A stretch of 44,288 nucleotides of DNA from Gammaproteobacteria bacterium (GTDB taxonomy: Bacteria > Pseudomonadota > Gammaproteobacteria > HK1): positions 1 through 44,288 of the forward strand of contig JAGTVB010000008.1 in assembly GCA_018224385.1 (NCBI GenBank), written 5' to 3'. The translations under genes and the position numbers were made by a program. Shown here piece by piece: positions 36,251-44,288 of the stretch (position 1 is its first letter; each line of letters begins with the position of its first letter). Below the pieces are notes generated by a model that had not been told where the DNA came from, did not search any database, and saw nothing but the letters and a program-made list of their open reading frames with translations.

Positions 36251-38875
36251 GTGATGAAGCTCAGACGAAACGTAGCCGGATTCGCCCTGCTGCTCAGCGT
36301 GCTGGTCGCGCTCGCTTGGCTCTGCTTACCGCAATTAACAGGCCTCTTTCTTCGCGGCTACCTGGAGTCAGTAGGGCTTGGCAATGTGAGCATCCAAATC
36401 GAGTCTGTGGGCTTTGAGCGCTTACGGATTAAACGGCTCAGCTTCGCATACTCTGCTGACAATTCATGGCGCGTCGATATCTACGGTGCCGACCTCTCCT
36501 TTTCGCTGGGCGAATTGTCGAACAAAAGCATTCGCAGGCTGAGCATCGCTTCGGCCGTCATCGACATAGGGGCTGCCCAGGCATCACCCGAGCCCGATAC
36601 CGGAGAAGTACTGGCGTTGTTGGCGCGACCATGGCATCAGCATTGGCCAGTACACGTCTTATCCGTTCGTACGCTGACGCTCTATCGCGCGCCCCGCGGG
36701 CTTCCCCGACGTCTCTCTTTGAATCTGACCCGAAGGGAGAGCCAGCTAACGGCACAGATCGGTCTGTGGCAGAAAACGGGAACACCGCGCTATATCGACT
36801 TAAACCTCAGCGCTCCAGGCGAGCTTCGGGTGTCGTTACATGCCGTGACGGAAAACACGACGCCCGCAATGGCCATGGATCTTAGCCTGAAAGAGAGAAG
36901 TTCGCACTGGCACCTGCAGGGCCGTCTGGAGACGAATTTGGAGCTTTTTCATCAATGGCTCAAGCCTGGGTTTACGCCAGGCGCCTTATTGATGCGGGTT
37001 CGCGGTGGCCGTGCCGAGTTTGAATTCTCGCTGAGGCGCAAGACCATGGCCGACGCGGGGGGAGTGCCATGGCGGGCTAGAGTGACCAGCCGCTTCAAAA
37101 CGCTGGCCGTCAGTGTTGCCGACGAGCCTTCTGAAGCGGAGCAAGGTATTGCCTGCCGCGAGCGAACGGGAGTACCTCCGACGCTGACACAATGCGTCAG
37201 CGGGATAGGTTCATCGGCGCAACCATCGCCGAAAATACTCCGCATCGCAGCGGCCTCCTTCCAGGTGAGCGCAGATATCGAGCAACGTCCGCAGCAGGGT
37301 GATGTGCTCGTTGCCTTTCGCAGTGACGGGCAGGTTCAATCGCTTCAGGCCCATCCAGTGACACTCGGCAACGCGGTGATTCATCTCACGGGCACCCTCT
37401 CGAAGCAGGGCAGCACTACAGATCTCGCCATTGGTCCCGAGGCAACCGCAACACTGGAAGCCTTGGACCATCCGTCTGTGCACCTACCGCACCTACGCAT
37501 TAGCGCTGCGAAGCCCGCCGAGCGTCCCGGATCCATGGCGGAGGGCCTGCTGCGGGGTATTGGGATAAGCCTTCCCGCATACTGGCAGATCACGCTGCCG
37601 CCCCTGAGAGAAGATCAGTTTCAGTTTCAAGGCAATCCCCTTGAGATCGTCTTGGGTGACGTCGCTTGGAGCGGTGCGAATCACTCCCCCTCCATAGCGG
37701 GCAGCATAACCACCGCCAATGTGCTGCTCCAGATCAGAGATAGGGTGCTGCCTTGCCAGCAGGTCCGTATGGATTTTGTCGTTGACCGAGGTGCATTGCG
37801 GAGCACGTTCGAGGCGGGTTTAGCTGAGGGAGCCGGCCACCTTCGCGGCGAACTGATGCAGTCTTTTGGAGACGGTGGGGGGCGCGTTACTTTTGCGTTG
37901 AGCGACCTTAACTTTGAGGAAGAGAAAACTTCGCTGAGCCGTATTCTGCAAGAGTGGCCTTACGCTTTCGATTTGCTCTCCGGAAAACTGGCCTTTTCCG
38001 GGGAATTCTCATGGCCCCAAAATGCCGCACAGAGCGGCTATGGCACAACGACCGGTACGCTCCGGATCAGGATTTCGGACGGCGGTGGCTTTTATCAGGA
38101 GATTTGGTTCTCCGGCCTGGAAACTGACTTCATTATTCGACTCGCGCCGACTGTACGTACAGCCCGTTCAGCGCGGGTTAAGGCCGATATCGTAGACTTT
38201 GGTCTGCCGCTCAAAAATGTCGAACTGACGCTTGCGTTGCTCCATTCGACGCGTGGACCGCTGCCCCGCTTGGTAGTCTACGACCTCAAGGGAGGGCTGC
38301 TTGAGGGTGAACTGACGAGTAAGCGCGTGGTGGTTGATGCGAACAATAGTGTTCACCACATTCCATTGCAATTGAGGCGGCTCAATTTGGCCGAACTGCT
38401 TACGCTCTATCCCTTCGAAGGACTGCAGGCCAGCGGTGTTTTGAACGGCGTGTTGGATCTCATGGTGAGCCAAGCGGGAGTTTCAGTGCAGGACGGTACG
38501 CTTCGCGCAGCGCCCCCCGGCGGCGGAATTCGCTACCGTCCCGAAAGCCCGGCGCAACGAGTGGAAGCTGCCGTTCCCGGGTCGGCCGTGCTGTTCCGAG
38601 CGTTGGAAGATTTCCGCTATGAAGTCCTACGTGCTGAAGCCGATTATGCAGTGGACGGTACGCTGCTGCTCAACCTCCATCTCGAAGGGCGCAGCCCTCG
38701 GCTGCAAGCGGAGCGTGCCGTACACGTGAATCTTAAACTCGAGCAGAACGTGTTGTCGCTGTTGCGAAGCCTTCGGCTGGTGAATGGTCTCAATGAGCAG
38801 TTGACCAGCCGGGTGCGCACTTATTACGAGGAAAGGAAAGCACACCCCTCGAACGGGAGCCAGATATCGCCATAG
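36251..38875 (+). CDS. ydbH: YdbH-family (AsmA-like) intermembrane lipid transport protein
   Basis: 874 aa with N-terminal TM and long beta-rich AsmA-like repeats; LSLPLKNVELTLALLHS-type C-terminal domain; followed by ynbE and ydbL homologs. Confidence 0.82.
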   Translation: MMKLRRNVAGFALLLSVLVALAWLCLPQLTGLFLRGYLESVGLGNVSIQIESVGFERLRIKRLSFAYSADNSWRVDIYGADLSFSLGELSNKSIRRLSIASAVIDIGAAQASPEPDTGEVLALLARPWHQHWPVHVLSVRTLTLYRAPRGLPRRLSLNLTRRESQLTAQIGLWQKTGTPRYIDLNLSAPGELRVSLHAVTENTTPAMAMDLSLKERSSHWHLQGRLETNLELFHQWLKPGFTPGALLMRVRGGRAEFEFSLRRKTMADAGGVPWRARVTSRFKTLAVSVADEPSEAEQGIACRERTGVPPTLTQCVSGIGSSAQPSPKILRIAAASFQVSADIEQRPQQGDVLVAFRSDGQVQSLQAHPVTLGNAVIHLTGTLSKQGSTTDLAIGPEATATLEALDHPSVHLPHLRISAAKPAERPGSMAEGLLRGIGISLPAYWQITLPPLREDQFQFQGNPLEIVLGDVAWSGANHSPSIAGSITTANVLLQIRDRVLPCQQVRMDFVVDRGALRSTFEAGLAEGAGHLRGELMQSFGDGGGRVTFALSDLNFEEEKTSLSRILQEWPYAFDLLSGKLAFSGEFSWPQNAAQSGYGTTTGTLRIRISDGGGFYQEIWFSGLETDFIIRLAPTVRTARSARVKADIVDFGLPLKNVELTLALLHSTRGPLPRLVVYDLKGGLLEGELTSKRVVVDANNSVHHIPLQLRRLNLAELLTLYPFEGLQASGVLNGVLDLMVSQAGVSVQDGTLRAAPPGGGIRYRPESPAQRVEAAVPGSAVLFRALEDFRYEVLRAEADYAVDGTLLLNLHLEGRSPRLQAERAVHVNLKLEQNVLSLLRSLRLVNGLNEQLTSRVRTYYEERKAHPSNGSQISP

Positions 38876-38907
38876 GCTGCAGCCTGGCCGCTGAGTAGGA
38901 TGGTAGG

Positions 38908-39102
38908 ATGAGAAAGATATTCACTCTAGGATTATGGTGGTTTTTGTTCATGGGGATGAGCGGGTGCACGCCGACAGTGAGAGTTGCACCGCCGGAGGAG
39001 CCGATTACGATCAACCTTAACGTGAAAATTGAACATGAAGTCCGGGTTAAGGTTGAGCGAGCCCTGGATGAGGTCATATCGGAAGATAGCGGCTTGTTCT
39101 AG
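38908..39102 (+). CDS. ynbE: YnbE-like lipoprotein
   Basis: Lipobox-containing MRKIFTLGLWWFLFMGMSGCTPTVRVAPPEEPITINLNVKIEHEVRVKVERALDEV. Confidence 0.85.
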   Translation: MRKIFTLGLWWFLFMGMSGCTPTVRVAPPEEPITINLNVKIEHEVRVKVERALDEVISEDSGLF

Positions 39103-39123
39103 CCAATTACGGAGGGCGTCATT

Positions 39124-39450
39124 ATGCATCCTTGGTTTTCGCGACTCATTTTTGTCGGCGCGCTGCTGACCACAGCGTCTGTTTTTGCACTGACGCTGCA
39201 CGAAGCCAAGGAATCGGGTTTGGTGGGTGAGACAGTCGAGGGTTACCTATCCGCAGTGGGTGATCCGTCCCACGAAGTGCAGAGGCTTATCGAGGATATT
39301 AACGCCAAGCGCCGTAAAGAATATCAGGCTATCTCGATACAGACCGGCGTCGAGTTACAGGCGGTGGAGGCGCTTGCCGGCAGGAAAGCGATCAACAAGA
39401 CCCCACGTGGCCAGTACATTCACTTGGGTGACAAATGGCAGAGAAAGTAG
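39124..39450 (+). CDS. ydbL: YdbL-family (DUF1318) protein
   Basis: Signal peptide, ALTLHEAKESGLVGETVEGYLSAV... INAKRRKEYQAISIQTGVELQAVEALAGRKAINKTPRGQYI. Confidence 0.88.
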   Translation: MHPWFSRLIFVGALLTTASVFALTLHEAKESGLVGETVEGYLSAVGDPSHEVQRLIEDINAKRRKEYQAISIQTGVELQAVEALAGRKAINKTPRGQYIHLGDKWQRK

Positions 39451-39493
39451 ATTTCATGCCGAAGGCTGTACGCCAAGACACATGCCAGCATGG

Positions 39494-41863
39494 CTACTCC
39501 CGGCCCGCTGGCGTCAGCAGGCGGGCTTCTCTTTTAAACTGCCGCGCCTTGTGCGCGTTCTCACCGGCATGGGGCATCTCCGCAGGCGAGGAGGGCACTG
39601 AAATTCCGGCAGCGAGCGGCACCTGCGGCGCCGGTGGCGCCTCCCCGCGCTTGTCAATGCCAAAGTAGAGGGTGCGATGGGGAAATGGGATCTCGATACC
39701 GATCTCATCGAATCGGCGCTTGAGGCGCCGATTGAATTCCCGCCCTACTGTCCACTGCTGGATAGGTAGAGTCTTGATACGCGCCTTAATCATGACCGCC
39801 GAATCGGCAAACTGATCCAGGCCAAAAATTTCGAGCGGTGCCAACATGAGCGGCCCAAATTCCGCATCTTGTTGCAGCTCGGCGCCGAGATTTTTGAGCA
39901 CCTCAATGACTCGATCCACGTCCTCTCGATAGGCGACGCCGATATCGAAGACATAAAACGAGAAGTCTTTGGTGAGGTTACTGATGGTGGATATAGCACT
40001 GAACGGAATCGTGTGCACGGTACCCGAGAGATCACGAAGCCGTAGGCTTCGAATAGAAATCGCTTCAACGAGACCCGCCGTATCGCCTACCTTAACCACC
40101 TCACCGACGGAGACGAGATCCTGGAACAGGATGATTGCGCCGGTAATAATGTCTTTCACTAGGGTTTGTGCGCCGAATCCAACCGCCAGCCCAACTACGC
40201 CGGCACCGGCAAGTAGCGGCGCAATATTGACCCCGAGTTCCGACAGCACCAACAGTAAGGTGACTACCGTGATGGTTGCAAAGGCGGCGTTGCGCCCCAC
40301 GGTGAGCAAGGTTTTGACTCTCGCGCGTGGCGCCTGGCGTCTGCTGTCAGTGTCCGTCTCACGCAGCTGTCGGTCGATCACAGTGCTGGTGAGCTCCCAG
40401 AGCACAATCGCAAGGAGAATAATTAACAGCAATCTACCGAGGGTACTGCCCAGAACTCTCGCCGGCTCGCTTACCAGCAACGATGAACCGTCCACGCCCC
40501 ACGCCTCGAGCACTCCGAAGAGCGCGATGACGTAAACGATCCAGCGGGCTCCGGCATACAGTAGCGGGAAATAGCGGTTGACGCGCTGCTCTATGCCGGG
40601 AAAGCGGGTGCGCAGCTCAGCGCTCACATGAATAGCGTGCTGATAAACGCTTGCCAATAGTCGAAGGGCGATGCTGCTGAGAGCGATCACCAGAAGAGTC
40701 AGTGCGCTGGCTTGAAGAATAAATTGAAACCCTCCGGGGATTTGCAGTAGCCATACGCCCAAGAGCAAAATGACATAGGCGGTTGCCAAGAGGTGCCAGA
40801 GCTTCGCCAAGCGTTCTCGCAGCGCACGAAGTGGCGTTCCCTGCAGCCTGTTTGTGCCCCGAATAAAATTTGCGACAACCTCCCGATTTTGCCAGATGAG
40901 AATTAGTGCTAGGGAACTCACGAAAAAGCCGAGTAATGCCAGCAACGCGCCAAAAAACTTTTGGGGTAGACCGAGCACCACCGCTACTTCCAGGGTGACA
41001 TAACCGTAAATCGAAGCAAAGCTGAATCGTCGAGCCCAGATCAAAGCATAATGGGCCGTCTCATCACTCAAAGGCGACAACCGGAGTTGCGGCATATCGG
41101 GTGCAAACAAGAAGCGGGTGGCGGCCATCAGGGTGCGTACAGCGGTTGCCGCCGCAATCCAGGCTAATGCCACGACCCGGGCCGCCGCTGTCGGCTCGAT
41201 GAAGGTGAGGACCAGATAGGCAGCAAGAGCGGACAGGCCAATGACAAGCAGCTCAAGCACCATAATGAGAGTCAGTGCGGGCAGGTTCCCTAGACGACTT
41301 GGTGGAGGGCGGCGCGAGACGAGCCTTCGTTTAAAATACATCAATGGCAATTGGGTGACGACGAACACGACGTATCCAATCCCCATGATGGTCGCTAGAC
41401 TGATCAAAACTTGGGTCCATCGCGATCGCGCCTGGGGATCGCTTATTTCCTGGCGTAGCCAATGAAAAGCTTGAGGCAGTTGGTTCGCAACCCGCGCCAA
41501 TGGTAAGAGCGTACGTTCGCCCACGGAAATCATGTGCGTCGAGAGGCTCTGCAAAATCTCGGCAGTAGCGGTGTGCACCGGCGGCTGTTCGTTCGGTTTC
41601 GATTGCTCCGCGCCTGCCGAATGCGCCTCGCTCAGTACCTTGAGCTGGCCGATTAAGCGCTGTCGGGCACTGGGATCCTCGAGCAGCTCGATGAGCGCAT
41701 CGACATCGGCGGTGTCCCTTGTCTCGGTGAGGGGGGGCAGTGTTTCCTCCGGCTGACTGAATCCCTGCGGCGAGAGAGCCGTCAGGCAGAGGAAAAATCC
41801 GGCCAGAACGAACCACCTGCTAGCGGCTGAACGATTGCGTCGGTGCTTGAGTGCTGGGAGCAT
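39494..41863 (-). CDS. Large mechanosensitive channel of the MscS family
   Basis: LLAGAGVVGLAVGFGAQTLVKDIITGAIILFQDLVSVGEVVKVGDTAGLVEAISIRSLRLRDLSGTVHTIPFS is the MscS pore/beta domain; many upstream TM segments and a signal peptide. Likely start MLPALKHRR at 41863. Confidence 0.93.
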   Translation of the reverse strand: MLPALKHRRNRSAASRWFVLAGFFLCLTALSPQGFSQPEETLPPLTETRDTADVDALIELLEDPSARQRLIGQLKVLSEAHSAGAEQSKPNEQPPVHTATAEILQSLSTHMISVGERTLLPLARVANQLPQAFHWLRQEISDPQARSRWTQVLISLATIMGIGYVVFVVTQLPLMYFKRRLVSRRPPPSRLGNLPALTLIMVLELLVIGLSALAAYLVLTFIEPTAAARVVALAWIAAATAVRTLMAATRFLFAPDMPQLRLSPLSDETAHYALIWARRFSFASIYGYVTLEVAVVLGLPQKFFGALLALLGFFVSSLALILIWQNREVVANFIRGTNRLQGTPLRALRERLAKLWHLLATAYVILLLGVWLLQIPGGFQFILQASALTLLVIALSSIALRLLASVYQHAIHVSAELRTRFPGIEQRVNRYFPLLYAGARWIVYVIALFGVLEAWGVDGSSLLVSEPARVLGSTLGRLLLIILLAIVLWELTSTVIDRQLRETDTDSRRQAPRARVKTLLTVGRNAAFATITVVTLLLVLSELGVNIAPLLAGAGVVGLAVGFGAQTLVKDIITGAIILFQDLVSVGEVVKVGDTAGLVEAISIRSLRLRDLSGTVHTIPFSAISTISNLTKDFSFYVFDIGVAYREDVDRVIEVLKNLGAELQQDAEFGPLMLAPLEIFGLDQFADSAVMIKARIKTLPIQQWTVGREFNRRLKRRFDEIGIEIPFPHRTLYFGIDKRGEAPPAPQVPLAAGISVPSSPAEMPHAGENAHKARQFKREARLLTPAGRE
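39503..39535 (+). terminator. Rho-independent-like terminator for the ydbH-ynbE-ydbL operon
   Basis: GCCCGCTG-GCGT-CAGCAGGCGGGC (one bulge) followed by TTCTCTTTT. Overlaps the 3' end of the convergent mscS-like ORF. Confidence 0.6.
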
Positions 41864-41959
41864 CAATGTGCGGTGGATTCTATGCAGCGCTACTCTATGA
41901 CTAAATGTTAGGGCCATGTTGCATCAGAACGGAAATCCGAGCGCTCTAACCGGTGTTAG

Positions 41960-42050
41960 GAGCGGTTATAAAAGTCGCCACACCGGAGTCGCAAAGGCGC
42001 ACGGGCGCGAGCCACCGGAGTGTACCTGGGAATACCGGAAGAGTGCGAGC
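41960..42050 (+). repeat. Dispersed MITE-like repeat, copy C (degenerate)
   Basis: AAAAGTCGCcacaccggAGTCGCAAAGGCG...GAGCCACCGGAGTGTACC...TACCGG; shares blocks with copies A and B (GGCCACCGGAG, AGTCGCAAGGCG). Confidence 0.6.
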
Positions 42051-43201
42051 TACTGCCCCCATGCTGGTAAGTATTTCGCTGGGCGGCGGCCGCGCTTACC
42101 GCCGGGCCATACCACGGTGCTGAAACATGCTCCAAGCGTCCCCGCCTGAGCGCTTGCTCTTGAACAATGGTCCGTACACAACGCGTTCCAGGTTGGCAGG
42201 CAGCACAAATCGCTGCAGATCCCACAGCGCATGCGGTGGGTTGCACGGAAAGGGAGACTGTCGGTTGGCAGTTGCCACGGTGGCGGGCGGGGGGCCAAAA
42301 TTGCCATCGTTGGATTCAGTGGCTCGGATGCATTTCTGTGGCTCAGGTTGACCTGCCGGGCCGCGGCACAGCCGAGAGAAGTGCCGGAGTTCTCAACGGT
42401 GGGTGAAACTGCTTTGGCGCTAAGTGGTTCGTGGCCGAAGATAATTTATTCCTGGAACCTTCCATGGCAGGCATGACATCATTGGAGCTTGGCGATCCCG
42501 AGAAGCGGAAATGGGCCTCTCGTCGCATAGCGCGGGAAAACCTGCGTAAATAATTACCTACCTGGGTGCAAGGGCGGGTGAAAAGAGGGCTAAATGGCTG
42601 ATCGGCGCTGACCCGCCTGCTCGGCGGAGTAAAATTTATCCCCCTTAGGGGCCTGCTCGGGTTGCCCCGCAACAGTCCGCTTATGATCAGCAGCGCCTCG
42701 AGCAAATAGCCACCGTCATGCAAGCTCGGAATGGATGGAATGCACCAAGTCTTGCCAATGATGGCAGGCTTCGTTTTTAGGGCAATTTAGGGACTATGGG
42801 TCGTGCTCGGAGACCATATTGTTCCTGGCAGCGCGCTTATCTGGCGCGACCTTTGCGCATTGGGTGGTAAACAATGGGCGCGCGCCTAGCCTGCTCTGGG
42901 GTGGCATCGATCTCTTCAACGATAGGGACGGGCTAGCCGTATACAGGGCTAAGGGATTTACCAATGCCAAGCCGTGATGTATGAAGCAATGAGCTTTGCC
43001 ACCGTTACACCTGCCTGTTTCGCGCTTTGGTTGTTTCCTCGATAAATTTTGTAGAGGCAACTTTGGCTTATTCAGGTGGCGTTGAAGAAGCGACGCGCTG
43101 GTAATTCCCCTTCGGTGAGTTTATTCAAGGCACTGCATAACAAAGATGCTTTTCTCTTCGTGAGAAAAACCAAAATCTGGCTACCTAAGAAAGGACTAGT
43201 A

Positions 43202-44288
43202 ATGACTGATGTACCGTTTGATGTCAAAGACCGTTCCCTAGCCGATGCAGGATTGAACCGGATTGACTGGGCACTTACGGAGATGCCCGTAATGAAGTCC
43301 CTTATTGACCGCTTGTCTAAGGAGCGACCCCTCGCCGGTCTTCGCATTAGCGGCTGTCTCCACATTACATCCGAAACGGCTAACCTGGGAAGAGCGCTCA
43401 AAGCGGCGGGGGCGCATGTCGTGTTGTGCGCGAGTAACCCTCTGAGCACCCAGGATGATGTAGCGGCGGCGCTGGCTGTTCACCTTGGTATTTCGGTGTT
43501 TGCACATCGGGGCGATAACCATGAACGGTATTATCAACGTATTGCAGCGGCGCTGGCGCATCGGCCGCACATCACCATCGATGATGGCGCCGACTTGGTA
43601 AGCGAAATCCATAAGAACCGAACGGACCTACTGACAGGACTGCTAGGGGGCACGGAAGAAACAACGACCGGCGTTATTCGGCTTCGCGCCATGGCGGCTG
43701 AGGGCGCGCTGCGTTATCCCATTATTGCCGTCAATGACGCTGACACAAAGCATTTGTTTGATAACCGCTACGGTACCGGCCAAAGCACTATCGATGGTTT
43801 TATTCGCGCCACGAACATTCTTCTGGCTGGGAAAGTCTTTACCGTTTGTGGGTACGGTTGGTGCGGACGAGGCGTGGCTATGCGTGCCCGAGGTCACGGG
43901 GCAAAAGTTATTGTCACTGAAGTCGAGCCGCTGCGGGCACTGGAGGCGACAATGGACGGTTTTCAAGTCATGCCGCTGTCGGAAGCTGCCCAGCAGGCAG
44001 ACTTCATTGTCACCGCGACGGGCGATAAGCATGTCATCGACCAAGTGCACCTGGAGGTGATGAAGGACGGATGCGTTATTGCCAACACCGGCCACTTTGA
44101 TGTTGAGATTAATATTCCGGCGCTTGAAGCAATGGCCGATCGCAAACAGCAGCCCAGGGATTCAGTCGAGGAGTACTACTCAAAAGACGGCCGGAGGATC
44201 AGATTATTAGCGCAGGGGCGCTTGGTGAATCTCGCCGCCGCAGAAGGCCATCCCGCCGCGGTAATGGACATGAGCTTTGCTAATCAAA
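43202..44288 (+). CDS. ahcY: S-adenosylhomocysteinase, short (archaeal/Thermotoga-like) form; 3' end truncated by the window
   Basis: [129 protein letters not shown]. Open to the window end. Confidence 0.93.
   Translation, partial: MTDVPFDVKDRSLADAGLNRIDWALTEMPVMKSLIDRLSKERPLAGLRISGCLHITSETANLGRALKAAGAHVVLCASNPLSTQDDVAAALAVHLGISVFAHRGDNHERYYQRIAAALAHRPHITIDDGADLVSEIHKNRTDLLTGLLGGTEETTTGVIRLRAMAAEGALRYPIIAVNDADTKHLFDNRYGTGQSTIDGFIRATNILLAGKVFTVCGYGWCGRGVAMRARGHGAKVIVTEVEPLRALEATMDGFQVMPLSEAAQQADFIVTATGDKHVIDQVHLEVMKDGCVIANTGHFDVEINIPALEAMADRKQQPRDSVEEYYSKDGRRIRLLAQGRLVNLAAAEGHPAAVMDMSFANQ

Noticed and set aside
39969-40535. 188-aa + strand ORF inside the mscS-like gene
   Set aside because: Ser/Thr/Arg-rich antisense frame; the opposite strand encodes an unmistakable MscS domain.
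1-44288. CRISPR arrays, tRNA/rRNA genes, prophage or transposase genes
   Set aside because: No regularly spaced repeats, no cloverleaf or rRNA-like sequence, and no transposase, integrase or phage structural ORFs were recognised by eye. A tRNAscan-SE/Infernal/CRISPR scan would be needed for certainty.

Overview
A bacterial, probably gammaproteobacterial, chromosomal window of 44.3 kb. It is gene-dense, with a few sparse intergenic stretches (about 2.2-3.1 kb, 28.0-28.3 kb and 41.9-43.2 kb). Most genes belong to recognisable families. These include an exopolysaccharide priming glycosyltransferase, a divergent VWA-FHA / Ser-Thr kinase pair, accA, tilS, a VanZ-like protein, gamma carbonic anhydrase, a FetAB-type ABC transporter, a phasin-like protein plus thiolase, mtaB, rnd and a split class II ribonucleotide reductase (nrdJa/nrdJb). 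They continue with an orphan ParB-like protein, an MreB paralog, hemN, an inositol-monophosphatase-family protein, a metallophosphoesterase, a CDP-archaeol-synthase-like membrane protein, an Fe-alcohol dehydrogenase and an acyl-CoA synthetase. The window ends with a fused IorAB-type molybdenum oxidoreductase, DedA, a MerB-like protein, a small NrdJb-like paralog, ydbH-ynbE-ydbL, a large MscS channel and a 3'-truncated S-adenosylhomocysteinase. The signals most worth a second look are: (1) a dispersed MITE-like repeat family, with one copy in the gap of the split nrdJ and another abutting the mtaB stop codon; (2) two NrdR-like boxes exactly 31 bp apart over a candidate nrdJ promoter; (3) a MerB-like / 39-aa membrane peptide / orphan NrdJb-like gene neighbourhood with no mer operon. 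All calls come from reading sequence and motifs; no database search was run.
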